From positions 1-46,729 of the forward strand of contig SFDM01000027.1 of NCBI GenBank assembly GCA_004558205.1: 46,729 nucleotides of DNA. Direction: 5' to 3'. The position numbers and the translations under genes are program-made. This document shows positions 1-8,502 of the stretch, piece by piece (position 1 is the stretch's first letter; every line of letters starts with the position of its first letter). Origin of the DNA: Pyramidobacter piscolens (lineage in GTDB: Bacteria; Synergistota; Synergistia; Synergistales; Dethiosulfovibrionaceae). Below the pieces are notes generated by a model, which did not search any database, had not been told where the DNA came from, and worked only from the letters and a program-made list of their open reading frames with translations.

Positions 1-120
1 AAGGAACGCCTTCCGAACTACTTCGCCGATTTCAGCCTGGAGCACGCGCTGGACGGCTGCTCCATGGAGGTCCACCCCGGCGCCCTGAAGTACTACAAAG
101 AAGTCGGCCTGGTCAAGTAG
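1..120 (+). CDS. TAXI-family TRAP transporter solute receptor, C-terminal fragment (cut by window edge)
   Basis: Frame 1 is open from the window edge to TAG at 118-120 and encodes 39 residues. They include EVHPGALKYYKE, matching the C-terminal signature of TAXI periplasmic receptors; the complete receptor at 5557-6531 ends with PVHPGAQKYIDE. The gene's start lies outside the window. It is followed 97 bp later by a fused TRAP permease, the usual receptor-then-permease order. The ligand is unknown; TAXI receptors usually bind carboxylates such as glutamate, glutamine or 2-oxoglutarate. Only the end of the protein is visible, so the family call rests on that motif and on the neighbour. Confidence 0.75.
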   Translation, partial: KERLPNYFADFSLEHALDGCSMEVHPGALKYYKEVGLVK

Positions 121-147
121 AAGATCCTTTTGTAAAAACGATCGGGA

Positions 148-176
148 GGGAGTCTTCAAGACTCCCTTTTCTTTTT
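148..176 (+). terminator. Hairpin with T-run between TAXI receptor and permease
   Basis: GGGAGTCT (148-155) pairs perfectly with AGACTCCC (159-166) around a 3-nt loop and is followed by TTTTCTTTTT. It sits between the receptor stop and the permease ribosome binding site. I infer a partial terminator that keeps permease expression below that of the abundant periplasmic receptor. Confidence 0.75.
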
Positions 177-217
177 AGCGATATCCGCGTTCAAGACAAA
201 TTGAGGAGGTTCTTTGT

Positions 218-2149
218 ATGACAGAGAGACTATCGGCATCAGACGTGGCCGCGGCGGCCGCTTCCCCGGCTCCGAAAAAACAGGGCAAGCGCCGCGCGCT
301 GACCGGGAACGTGGGGATGCTCATCACGGTTTTGGCCGTGGCTTTGGCTGTTTTCCAGCTTTACACGGCCTTCTTCGGCGTGCTGCCCACGATGCAGCAG
401 CGGAGTTTTCACGTGGCTTTCGTGCTTCCCATGATCTTTTTGCTCTATCCCGCGACGAAAAACTCTCCCCGGGACCGGGTGCCGCTGCTGGACTGGATGT
501 TTGCCCTCATCGCGGCGGGCTGCGCCCTCTATGTGTTCTTCGGCTATGAGGACATCGCCACCCGCGCCGGCGAGGTCTACGACTACGAGCTGATCCTCGG
601 CGGCATCTTCACGGCCCTGGTGTTTATCGCCGGCCGCCGCGTCCTCGGCTGGCCCCTGCCTATCTTCTGCTTCCTGTTCCTGCTCTTTGCCTACTTTGGA
701 CGCTCCATGCCCGGGCCGATCCAGCACTTCGGCCTTTCAGTGCCCCGCATCATCGAGGAGCTCTACCTGACCACCGACGGCCTCTTCGGGCTGGTCACGG
801 GCGTTTCGGCCACCTATATCTACTTGTTCGTGCTTTTCGGCGCGTTCCTGACCTCCACCAAGACCTCGGAGTTCTTCAACGACTTCTCCATGGCCCTGAC
901 GGGACACCTGAAGGGCGGCCCCGCCAAGATCGCCGTCCTGTCCAGCGCCCTCATGGGCACCATCAGCGGCAGCACGTCGGCCAACGTAGCCACCACGGGC
1001 GCTTTCACCATCCCGCTCATGAAGAGCATCGGCTATCAGCCCCATTTTGCCGGCGCCGTAGAAGCGGCGGCATCCACGGGCGGCCAGATCATGCCCCCCG
1101 TCATGGGCGCGGCGGCCTTCATCATCGCCGACACGCTGAACATCCCCTACACCCGCGTGCTGGTCTGCGCCATCGTGCCGGCCTTCCTGTACTTCTGGGG
1201 CATCTGGTGCTCCCTGAGCCTCGAGGCCTCCCGGCTCGGGCTGAAGGGATTGCCCAAGGAGACGCTGCCGCAGCTGAAAAAAGTCCTGCTTTCCAGCGGC
1301 TATAAATCGATCCCCCTCTTCGTCATCGTCTACTTCCTGGTAAAAGGCTACAACCCGCTCTATTCAGGCTGCTGGGGTATCGCCTGCTGCGTGCTTCTGA
1401 GCTTTGTCAAGAAATCCGACCGGTTAGACGTCAAGAGCCTGGTTAACACGCTGAAAGACGGCTCGCTGGGAGCCCTGTCGGTAGCTATGGCCTGCATCAT
1501 CGTGGGCAACGTGATCGGCATGATGGGCGCCACGGGCGTGGCGCTTCGCGTGGGCGACGCGGTGCTCGCGCTGACGGCGGGGCACCTGGTGGCCACGCTG
1601 GTGGTCACGCTGATCATCGCCACCCTCCTCGGCATGGGAATGCCCACCACGGCCAGCTATGTCATGGCCAGCGCCGTAGCGGCACCCGCTATGGTGCTGC
1701 TGGGAGTGAAACCCCTGGACGCGCACATGTTCGTGTTCTTCTACGCCGTGCTGTCGTCGGTGACGCCGCCAGTCTGCGTGGGAGCCTACACGGCGGCGGG
1801 GCTTGCCAACGCCGATCCCAACAGGACAGCCTTCACGAGCGTCAAGCTGGCGCTGTCGGGCTTCATCGTGCCCTTCATCTTCGTCCTGGCGCCGGAGATC
1901 CTGCTGACCAACGTGACCAGCTGGTTCGTGACGATTCAGGCCATGATCTCGGCTATTGTGGGCGTGTTCCTGCTTTCCTGCGCCACCGAGAACTATATGA
2001 TGGCCCCTCTGCGCTGGTACGAGCGCCTGATCGCCCTGGCGGGGGCGCTGGGCCTGCTCTATCCCGGCACAGTCAGCGACCTGGCCGGACTGGCCGTGTT
2101 GATCGGGCTGTGGCTGCTGACGAAGAAACGCGCGGAAAAGGCTAAGTAA
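218..2149 (+). CDS. TRAP transporter permease, fused small and large subunits (TAXI-type, DctQM)
   Basis: This 643-residue polytopic inner-membrane protein is the ion-coupled permease of a TAXI TRAP system. The cytoplasmic N-terminus (about 30 residues, KKQGKRR) is followed by roughly four helices corresponding to the small DctQ-like subunit and then the large DctM-like domain. The large domain shows family motifs such as STSANVATTGAFTIPLMK, ASTGGQIMPPVMGAAAF, GMGMPTTASYV and PPVCVGAYTAAGLANADP. The start is set by GAGGAGG at 203-209. Its receptor partner ends at 120. The C-terminus, SDLAGLAVLIGL then RAEKAK, is matched by the decayed gene fragment at 4385-4716. Substrate is unknown, presumably a carboxylate. 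Confidence 0.9.
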   Translation: MTERLSASDVAAAAASPAPKKQGKRRALTGNVGMLITVLAVALAVFQLYTAFFGVLPTMQQRSFHVAFVLPMIFLLYPATKNSPRDRVPLLDWMFALIAAGCALYVFFGYEDIATRAGEVYDYELILGGIFTALVFIAGRRVLGWPLPIFCFLFLLFAYFGRSMPGPIQHFGLSVPRIIEELYLTTDGLFGLVTGVSATYIYLFVLFGAFLTSTKTSEFFNDFSMALTGHLKGGPAKIAVLSSALMGTISGSTSANVATTGAFTIPLMKSIGYQPHFAGAVEAAASTGGQIMPPVMGAAAFIIADTLNIPYTRVLVCAIVPAFLYFWGIWCSLSLEASRLGLKGLPKETLPQLKKVLLSSGYKSIPLFVIVYFLVKGYNPLYSGCWGIACCVLLSFVKKSDRLDVKSLVNTLKDGSLGALSVAMACIIVGNVIGMMGATGVALRVGDAVLALTAGHLVATLVVTLIIATLLGMGMPTTASYVMASAVAAPAMVLLGVKPLDAHMFVFFYAVLSSVTPPVCVGAYTAAGLANADPNRTAFTSVKLALSGFIVPFIFVLAPEILLTNVTSWFVTIQAMISAIVGVFLLSCATENYMMAPLRWYERLIALAGALGLLYPGTVSDLAGLAVLIGLWLLTKKRAEKAK

Positions 2150-2265
2150 GAGCGCCGCGCGCTGAAAGGGCCGAAAGCCCTTGAGAATGGAATCGAAGCT
2201 TTAAGGGATCTCCTCCCTTTTCCGGCTGCGAATTTTTTTGTGAAATATTTTCCCCTGGAGGGGGA

Positions 2266-2281
2266 TGTTCCACGTGGAACA
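2266..2281. other. parS site 1 (ParB-binding palindrome)
   Basis: TGTTCCACGTGGAACA is a perfect 16-bp palindrome matching the known chromosomal parS form TGTTNCACGTGNAACA. It lies between the convergent TRAP permease and AAA-ATPase-like genes. The rest of 2150-2406 holds a small GC hairpin (about 2166-2182) and no gene; the short frame reading MFHVEH is just parS translated. Confidence 0.85.
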
Positions 2282-2406
2282 TTGTGCTTTTTCCGCGCCC
2301 TTTAGGCAATGTTCTTTCACCTAGGGCGTGTCGGGTAGGTTTTTCCACGGAAGGTTCTCTTTATGAGCTCAGGTTTATGGCCGCAGGCCTTTGTGCCGCC
2401 GCGAAG

Positions 2407-3981
2407 CTAGGCGCCCCAGCGGACAACTTGATGCTTTTGGGCGTCGACCACGATGGCCGCGGCGGTGACCTCTCGGTCCGACTCGGCGAAAGGAGCGGCG
2501 TAGCGTTTTTTTGCGATCTGGAGTTTGCCCTCTTCCAGAAGGCGGTCGTATTCGCTTTCTTTATGGGCCAGCTTGAACTCGAAGATCAGGGCGCGATGGG
2601 GAAAGAGCGCCACGGCGTCCGCGCGTCCCTGGTTCTTGGGCATTTCGCCGCCGCAGGTGGCTCCCGCGCCGCGCAGGAGCATCAGGAAGAGCGCGTTGTA
2701 CAGCGCTTCGCTGGGCTTGGCCTTGCCGTAGATCATGCCCGGAAAGCTGTCCAGGCCGATGTTGAAGAGCCTGACGGCCTCGCCGACGTCGCCGTCGCGC
2801 AGGGCGTTCCAGAGTTTGGCTCCCAGAGGCGTATAGCCTTCGACGTTGTAGATGTTCGACAGGTAGGTCTTCGAGATGGCGTTGAGCACTTCCTTGTTGG
2901 GGTAGTCCAATGTCAGCATGTCTTCCACTCGGTTTTCGATGGTCAGATAGTCTGCCTGGTAGAGGAAGCTCTCGGGTTTGGCGTGCTCGATCTCCTGGGC
3001 GTCGGCGAAATTAACGTCCACCTGGATGTGGCGGTACTCCTCGGGAACCAGAATTTCATGCCGGCGCATATAGCCGACGATGAACGAGGGCGATCCCGAC
3101 CCGTACCAGTATTCGCCGAAGCTGGCGTCGGCCAGGCAGTTCAGCACCGAGAAGGGATTGTAGAGGCGGTGCACGCCGTCGAAACAAAAACCGTCGTAGA
3201 AGTCCTTCATTTGAGCCAGGATATCCGATCGGCCGCGGTTCAGCCTGTGGGCCGTCTGGTCGATCCAGCCGGCGAAATCGGATTCCAGCTCCTCCTGAGT
3301 GTAGCCCAAAAGAGTTCCCCACTGAGGGTTCATGGAGATGTCCCGCAGGTTGTTCATGGCGGAGAAGACGCTCAGCTTGCTGAACTTCGAGATGCCCGTG
3401 AGCATCAAAAAGCGCAGATATTCGTCGCATGACTTGAGCACCGTGTAGAAAGACTTGAGGACTTCGCGCATTTCCTCAGCTTTTGCGGGATTGCCGATGT
3501 TGTCCAGGATTGGCTTGTCGTACTCGTCAATCAGTACCGCCACGGGACCTGAGTTCTTGTAAAGAGCGTTAATGAGTTCCTGGAAACGGCTGCTCAGGGT
3601 CCGCCCGCGAAGCGACAGTCCCCGTTCGTCGGCGCAGAAATTTAAAGTATCTTCAATGGAGAGCCGTAAAGACTCCTGCGAATTGTTATCCATGCTGCTC
3701 ATGTCGATTCGCAGCACCGGCGTGGGGCAGGAGGCCTGGCGCTGCACCCACTCCTCGGCGGCCAGCCCTTTAAAGAGGTCGACGCGGCCCGAGAACATGG
3801 CGTCTAGCGTGGACAGCGTCAGCGATTTACCGAAGCGCCGCGGGCGGGATAGAAAGCAGCGCCTCACGTTATCAACCAACTTCGAAAGCTGGCCTGTTTT
3901 ATCAACATAAAGCAGATTATCTTTACGCAGGCTTGCAAAATTCTGAAGCCCAATGGGCAAAACCCTTAATTCTTCGGCCAT
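2407..3981 (-). CDS. AAA-ATPase-like protein with C-terminal PD-(D/E)XK nuclease-like domain
   Basis: This 524-residue cytoplasmic protein combines an AAA-ATPase-like domain (PF09820 type) with a C-terminal PDDEXK_9-type domain (PF08011). Near the N-terminus, LYVDKTG precedes SRPRRFGKSL, the family's Walker A variant (Lys52). VAVLIDEYDKPI (147-157) is Walker B, and LTGISKFSK is the conserved sensor-like stretch. The C-terminus has GRADAVALFPHRALIFEFKL, where the spaced D and E-x-K are the PD-(D/E)XK residues. A strong AAGGAGGA ribosome site precedes the ATG. The family is common and often multicopy in Synergistota, Bacteroidota and gut Firmicutes, with no settled function. The gene stands alone beside a CRISPR relic and a decayed TRAP gene, in an area with signs of turnover. 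Confidence 0.9.
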   Translation of the reverse strand: MAEELRVLPIGLQNFASLRKDNLLYVDKTGQLSKLVDNVRRCFLSRPRRFGKSLTLSTLDAMFSGRVDLFKGLAAEEWVQRQASCPTPVLRIDMSSMDNNSQESLRLSIEDTLNFCADERGLSLRGRTLSSRFQELINALYKNSGPVAVLIDEYDKPILDNIGNPAKAEEMREVLKSFYTVLKSCDEYLRFLMLTGISKFSKLSVFSAMNNLRDISMNPQWGTLLGYTQEELESDFAGWIDQTAHRLNRGRSDILAQMKDFYDGFCFDGVHRLYNPFSVLNCLADASFGEYWYGSGSPSFIVGYMRRHEILVPEEYRHIQVDVNFADAQEIEHAKPESFLYQADYLTIENRVEDMLTLDYPNKEVLNAISKTYLSNIYNVEGYTPLGAKLWNALRDGDVGEAVRLFNIGLDSFPGMIYGKAKPSEALYNALFLMLLRGAGATCGGEMPKNQGRADAVALFPHRALIFEFKLAHKESEYDRLLEEGKLQIAKKRYAAPFAESDREVTAAAIVVDAQKHQVVRWGA

Positions 3982-4043
3982 TATACCTTTCCTCCTTACG
4001 TGGGGGAGTGTCGTTATGTAGGTAATGCTGGTTAACGCCTACA

Positions 4044-4193
4044 GGGTTCATCTCCGCTTACGCGGGGATCTAGTCACAGGGCTGCAGAGCCGTCCACCCC
4101 TCAAGGGTTCATCCCCGCATACGCAGGGATCTGTACCCGTGGACGAGGCCGCCGCGAAGGTAATACGGTTCATCCCCGCATACGCAAGGATCT
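4044..4193. CRISPR. Degenerate type I-E-like CRISPR relic, 3 repeats and 2 spacers
   Basis: Three 28-bp repeats (4044-4071, 4105-4132, 4166-4193) are separated by two spacers of exactly 33 bp (4072-4104, 4133-4165), giving a constant 61-bp period. The core GGTTCATCCCCGC..ACGC.. followed by GGATCT resembles the reverse orientation of type I-E repeats. The copies differ from each other: CTTACGCGGGG, CATACGCAGGG and CATACGCAAGG. The last two break the repeat stem, consistent with decay. No cas gene is present in the window. A possible further worn copy lies around 4226-4252. Confidence 0.8.
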
Positions 4194-4384
4194 GGCGTCA
4201 GATTGTCAGTGTAGCGAACAGATGAGATCTACCCTCAATTTATGTAGGAATCACTTTGAGGGGCCATTAAGCGCTTATAGTAGTTTTTGTTCTTTGAAAA
4301 TAGTATTAATTTAGTCTGTTATATCAAGTTGCATAAAATAAACATGCAGCGCCAATATTATGCTCTCTTGAAACCGAGACTCCC

Positions 4385-4716
4385 AAACTAGCAAACTTCT
4401 GGGCTGTTCTGAATTCAACTTTTACGAGCGTCAAACAGGCGTTGTTGGCTTTTATCGTTCCTTTTAATTTGCTTCTGACGTCCAGGGATTCTGTTGATCC
4501 ATAAGATCAGGTGTTTTTAGTGACGGCCTGGCCCTCGATTGAAGCCGTTGTAGGAGTATTGCTGCTTTCCTGCATTAATTCCTGATCGTTCTAGCTTGGA
4601 CTTTATCCTTGCTTAATCTTTGCGCTTGGCGTACCTAGCGATTTGGCTCGAATGGCGGTATTGGAAGGTCTGGGTTGCAGGCGAAGATGTGTGCTGAAAA
4701 AAGGAGTAAAAAATAA
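4385..4716 (+). pseudogene. Decayed 3' end of a fused TRAP permease gene
   Basis: One frame from 4385 reads KLANFWAVLNSTFTSVKQAL then LAFIVPF, a stop, and further on IEAVVGVLLLSC. This follows the C-terminal part of the permease at 218-2149 (GLANADPNRTAFTSVKLAL, GFIVPF, ISAIVGVFLLSC). After a gap of about 14 residues, LIVLAWTLSLLN matches LIALAGALGLLY. A frameshift then gives VPSDLARMAVLEGLG (parent TVSDLAGLAVLIGLW), and a second shift gives CAEKRSKK and TAA (parent KRAEKAK). At least one stop and two frameshifts make it non-functional. Nothing recognisable remains upstream of 4385. Confidence 0.82.
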
Positions 4717-4816
4717 ACTGTGCAGGGAAGAGTAACATATTTGAAAATATTTCATAACATGAAAAAATAGTCTATTGATTTGATTTAATGATATGCTTTT
4801 CTAAGAAAAATGTCAC

Positions 4817-4861
4817 AGCGGCACACGCTTTTTAAAGATTTGAAGCATGTGCTGCTTTTTT
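4817..4861 (+). terminator. Intrinsic terminator downstream of the decayed TRAP gene
   Basis: AGCGGCACACGCT (4817-4829) pairs with AGCATGTGCTGCT (4844-4856) as a 13-bp RNA stem, the two differences being G-U wobbles. A T-run interrupted by GTG follows. It is probably the surviving terminator of the decayed permease gene. Confidence 0.65.
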
Positions 4862-5556
4862 GTGTTTTTTTGATGCGTTAAAACACAAAAATACGTTTCT
4901 TGTTATGAATTGTGTTTGTATTGAGGCCTATGTGCAACTTGTTTTTGCATGTATATAAAAATTTTGTGCTTTCAACTTGCTAAGAATTGTGATAATGTTT
5001 GAGCATCAACAAAGAAAATTTGACTGTGTAGGCCTCCGCCCATGTTGAAGTTAAAAATTTCCGAGAAACAATAACCATCTCACATAAAAACGTATGTACT
5101 GTTATGATCATAAGGCGATCCGTACTTATTCGTTTTGTGTGGGCGGTCAAATGTGTTGTAATGTAAACTCAAACTTTTGCACATATTTTTGCTAAAACTA
5201 ATTAAATGAAATGTTTGAGTTTGAAAAGGAGGTGAGAAGGCAGTAGAAACCTAAATTTTAGTGCCTTTAATTTTTTAGTTCCTATAATGGTGTTGTTGGT
5301 AACAGTTGTTCTGTTTGAAAGTCGGTTTTGAGCTGATGTCGTTCCCCGCTTTATGACCGAACAGAGTTTTATGGCAGTACGGTGGTTATTTGGACGGCAG
5401 ATTGGAAGTTGGAGAAGTAGCAGGTAAAACGAATAAGAACTTTTATTATGTATGATCAGGATAATTAATATGGCAACAATGTAGGGTTGAATTCTAAATG
5501 CATTAGAGGCAAAGTGTAAATTTGAAATAAAATTTTGCATAAAAAGGAGAATGAAA
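4862..5556 (+). other. AT-rich intergenic region upstream of the TAXI receptor gene
   Basis: No convincing gene is seen in this AT-rich stretch. It contains a candidate extended -10 promoter at 4988-4996. It also has an isolated perfect anti-SD match, AAAGGAGGTGA at 5225-5235, followed only by a 4-codon frame. A minus-strand open frame at 5202-5597 overlaps the receptor start and has an unusual composition, so I do not call it. Confidence 0.5.
4988..4996 (+). promoter_or_regulatory. Candidate extended -10 promoter for the TAXI-TRAP-prpD operon
   Basis: TGTGATAAT is an extended -10 element (TGN then GATAAT) with no good -35. It would give a leader of about 550 nt before the receptor gene, so a nearer promoter may exist. 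Confidence 0.3.
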
Positions 5557-6531
5557 ATGACTCGAAAGTATTTCAAGGCAATAATTGGGGGCATCACCGC
5601 GTTGATGGCTCTAAACGGTGTCAGTTTTGCGGCAGATGTGGATTACAATAAAAAATACAAACTTTCTATTGCATCTGGTTCTTCTGGCGGCACATACTAC
5701 ATGGTTGGTACGGCGCTGTCTCAGGTGATGCAGAGAGTTGATCCCAATCTGATTTGCAGTTCTGAAGCTACGGGTGGAACCAGCGAAAATATCTCTCTTA
5801 TCAGCTCAGAGGAGAGCAGTATTGGTATGGGTATGGCAGACGATATCGTTTCTGCTTACATGGGCAAACGCGATTATGAAGGAATGCCTGCCGACAATCT
5901 TCGTGTTATCGCTGCTGGTTCAGCCAATACTTTCCAGATTTTTGTTCTTGCTGATTCCGATATTAAAACCCTTGCCGATCTAAAGGGAAAAAAGGTGAGC
6001 CTCGGCCCTGCCGGAGCTCCTTACTTCGCTTCAGATCTTCTTGAAAGCACTCATGGATACATCAAGGGAAAGGATTACAAGGGACAGTACCTTGCACATG
6101 ATCAGGCTGCTGATGCGTTGAGCGACGGCAATGTGGATGCTGTTATCGTTACTATTGCCTTTCCTGGCTCAGCTTTCTCTAACTTGGCTTTTACAAAAAA
6201 TATCCGTGTTATTTCTCTGACTGACGAAGAACGTAAAGCTGCTATGGCTGCCCATGGCACATGGGTTCCTTCGACCATGCCCGCAAATACCTACAACGGG
6301 CAAAAAGAAGATGCGCAGAGTCTTGCTATTCCCGTTTGGCTTTTCACCTACGCGGCAATGGATGATGATGCCATTTATCGTGCAGCAAAGGCTATCTTTG
6401 AAAACACGGACAAGCTCCGTTTGATTACTCCTGAAGCTGGCAAATACAGTTTGGCCACAGCTCTTCAGGGAATTATGATTCCCGTCCATCCTGGTGCTCA
6501 AAAATATATTGATGAAGCTAAAGCAAAATAA
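5557..6531 (+). CDS. TAXI-family TRAP transporter solute-binding protein
   Basis: This 324-residue periplasmic receptor feeds the TRAP permease encoded next. The signal peptide is MTRKYFKAIIGGITALMALN.. with likely cleavage after SFA. The mature protein begins with the TAXI pattern LSIASGSSGGTYYMVGTALS, followed by EATGGTSENI, DLKGKKVSLGPAGAP and a C-terminal PVHPGAQKYIDE. I prefer ATG 5557 over ATG 5551 because GGAG at 5546-5549 is 7 nt from the former and only 1 nt from the latter. It heads a three-gene operon with the permease and an MmgE/PrpD enzyme, which suggests that the imported compound is the substrate of that enzyme. The operon is clearly AT-richer than its flanks. Confidence 0.92.
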   Translation: MTRKYFKAIIGGITALMALNGVSFAADVDYNKKYKLSIASGSSGGTYYMVGTALSQVMQRVDPNLICSSEATGGTSENISLISSEESSIGMGMADDIVSAYMGKRDYEGMPADNLRVIAAGSANTFQIFVLADSDIKTLADLKGKKVSLGPAGAPYFASDLLESTHGYIKGKDYKGQYLAHDQAADALSDGNVDAVIVTIAFPGSAFSNLAFTKNIRVISLTDEERKAAMAAHGTWVPSTMPANTYNGQKEDAQSLAIPVWLFTYAAMDDDAIYRAAKAIFENTDKLRLITPEAGKYSLATALQGIMIPVHPGAQKYIDEAKAK

Positions 6532-6591
6532 CGAAAAAGTTAGAGGTGTTTTTCTGTACCAACATGATTCAGAAAGGATGGCACTGATTTC

Positions 6592-8502
6592 ATGAATATA
6601 ACGAGAGAACGCTTTTCCACGTTTTTGAAATATGTTTTGCTTATCCTTGGCGTCGTACTTTGCGTTTATCACCTGTATGCCTCGTTGATTGGTACGGTCA
6701 CGGTTATGCGTCAACGCGTATTCCATGTAGGCATGGTTCTCTTGATTACTATGTTCAACGTTTTCAACAAGAAACTAAAAAATGACGCCTATAAATTTAC
6801 CAATCTCTCATTGAGCTGGGAGATATTGTCCAACTTGTTTATTTTGGCTTCAGCCGTGATAGGTTCGACTTATCTGTACAGCATTGACGAGCAGATTTAC
6901 ATGCATATCAGCCGCGCAACTAAGTTTGACGTTATTATCGGCGTCTGCATGGTTATTTCAGTTTTGGAGATAACTCGCCGCCTCATAGGCTGGATCATGC
7001 CTGCTATTGCCGTAGCAGCGGTCCTTTATGCAAAGTTCGGCAACATGCTTCCTGACATTGCGGCCTGCAAGGGCTATTCTGTTCGACGCATTGCGTCTTA
7101 TTTATTTCTGTCGCAGGACGGTATTTACGGTACGCCTACGGGTGTCTCCGCTCAGACAGTGATCATGTTCATCATTTTCGGAGCTTTCTTGACGTACAGC
7201 GGCGCGGGAAAGGCTTTTATTGACCTTTCCTATTCTATGTTCGGTTGTTTTCGCGGTGGGGCCGCTAAAGTTTCGGTAATTGCTTCAGCTCTCTTTGGCA
7301 TGATTAACGGTTCTGCCGTTGCAAACGTCGCTTCTACAGGAAGTTTAACCATCCCCTTGATGAAACGTGCCGGATATTCGGCGGAAGATTCAGGAGCCAT
7401 TTGTGCTGTAGCTTCTACGGGCGGGCAGATCATGCCTCCCATTATGGGCGCCGCTGCTTTCATCATGGCGGAAACGATTTCCATGGGCTATCGTTCCATA
7501 GCTCTGGCTGCCGCCATTCCTGCCACACTGTATTTCTTCCAGGTATTCTTCGTGGTGGATCTGATGGCCATAAAGGGTAAACTGAAAGGAATCCCCTCTA
7601 AAGAACTGCCTGACGGCAAAAAGATCCTCTTGCGTGAAGGATTCCTTCTTACCCCTATTATTTTGCTGATCCTATTGCTTTGCATTTTTCAATGGTCGTC
7701 CAACAAGTCTGCCCTCTGGTCAATTGGTCTTACCTGGATGGTCAGTCTGCTGACCAAGGAAAATAAGATGAGACTTAAAGAAATCTGCTTGGCCTTTGGC
7801 GAAGCGTCGCGGGAAATATGCAGCGTCGCTCTTGCCTGTTCGACCGCAGGTATCGTCATCGGCATGTTGAGCCTGACGGGGCTTGGCCTAAAAATGTCAT
7901 CACTGCTTGTGGCTCTTTCATCTGGCAACCTGTATATTCTGCTTGTTCTTACCATGGTTGCCGGCGTCATTCTTGGCATGGGATTGCCCACCTCGGGTGT
8001 GTACATTATTTTGAGCGTCCTGGCGGCACCAGCTCTGATGGAACTTGGGGTTTCTCCTTTGAGCGCCCACATGTTTGTGTTTTTCTTCGGAGTGATTGCG
8101 GCTATTACGCCCCCCGTTGCGCTGGCTTCTTATGCTGGAGCCGGATTGGCAAATGCTGATGCCAACCGGACTGGCTGGCGCGCTGTGAAGATTGGCCTGG
8201 CTGGGTTTATTCTGCCTTATATGTTTGTTCTCCGCCCTTCAATTTTGCTTCAGGGAACAGCTTGGGAGATTGTTCAGACGACGGTCGTCGCTATAGTAGC
8301 CCTTATGGGGTTAAGCGCCGCTATGTTCGGCATTCCCTCAAAAAAATTCCAGCCACGTGCGCTGATGTGTGTTGCCGCCTTTGTTATGCTGGCGCCTAGT
8401 GATCTTTCTGACCTCATTGGCGTGGTTATGATGGCATCGGGGTTCTTGCTTGCGCGTGTCTCGAATAAAAAGGATCTGACAGCTGGAGGCGCGGTGGCAT
8501 GA
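6592..8502 (+). CDS. TRAP transporter permease, fused subunits (TAXI-type)
   Basis: This 636-residue integral membrane permease has the same architecture as the protein at 218-2149. An N-terminal four-helix DctQ-like part (YHLYASLIGTV, RVFHVGMVLL) precedes a DctM-like part. Motifs are NGSAVANVASTGSLTIPLMK, ASTGGQIMPPIMGAAAF, GMGLPTSGVYII and PPVALASYAGAGLANADANRT. The ribosome site (AAAGGA near 6567) is rather far from the ATG, so the start is slightly uncertain. The stop overlaps the start of the following prpD-like gene (ATGA), implying translational coupling of transporter and enzyme. Confidence 0.92.
   Translation: MNITRERFSTFLKYVLLILGVVLCVYHLYASLIGTVTVMRQRVFHVGMVLLITMFNVFNKKLKNDAYKFTNLSLSWEILSNLFILASAVIGSTYLYSIDEQIYMHISRATKFDVIIGVCMVISVLEITRRLIGWIMPAIAVAAVLYAKFGNMLPDIAACKGYSVRRIASYLFLSQDGIYGTPTGVSAQTVIMFIIFGAFLTYSGAGKAFIDLSYSMFGCFRGGAAKVSVIASALFGMINGSAVANVASTGSLTIPLMKRAGYSAEDSGAICAVASTGGQIMPPIMGAAAFIMAETISMGYRSIALAAAIPATLYFFQVFFVVDLMAIKGKLKGIPSKELPDGKKILLREGFLLTPIILLILLLCIFQWSSNKSALWSIGLTWMVSLLTKENKMRLKEICLAFGEASREICSVALACSTAGIVIGMLSLTGLGLKMSSLLVALSSGNLYILLVLTMVAGVILGMGLPTSGVYIILSVLAAPALMELGVSPLSAHMFVFFFGVIAAITPPVALASYAGAGLANADANRTGWRAVKIGLAGFILPYMFVLRPSILLQGTAWEIVQTTVVAIVALMGLSAAMFGIPSKKFQPRALMCVAAFVMLAPSDLSDLIGVVMMASGFLLARVSNKKDLTAGGAVA

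Noticed and set aside
3983..4010. An additional CRISPR repeat one period before the first
   Set aside because: TTACGTGGGGG is similar by chance at best. The segment contains the ribosome site of the AAA-ATPase-like gene and does not align over the full repeat.
5202..5597. Minus-strand 131-codon frame upstream of the TAXI receptor
   Set aside because: It overlaps the receptor signal peptide, has no ribosome site and shows AT-rich random composition.
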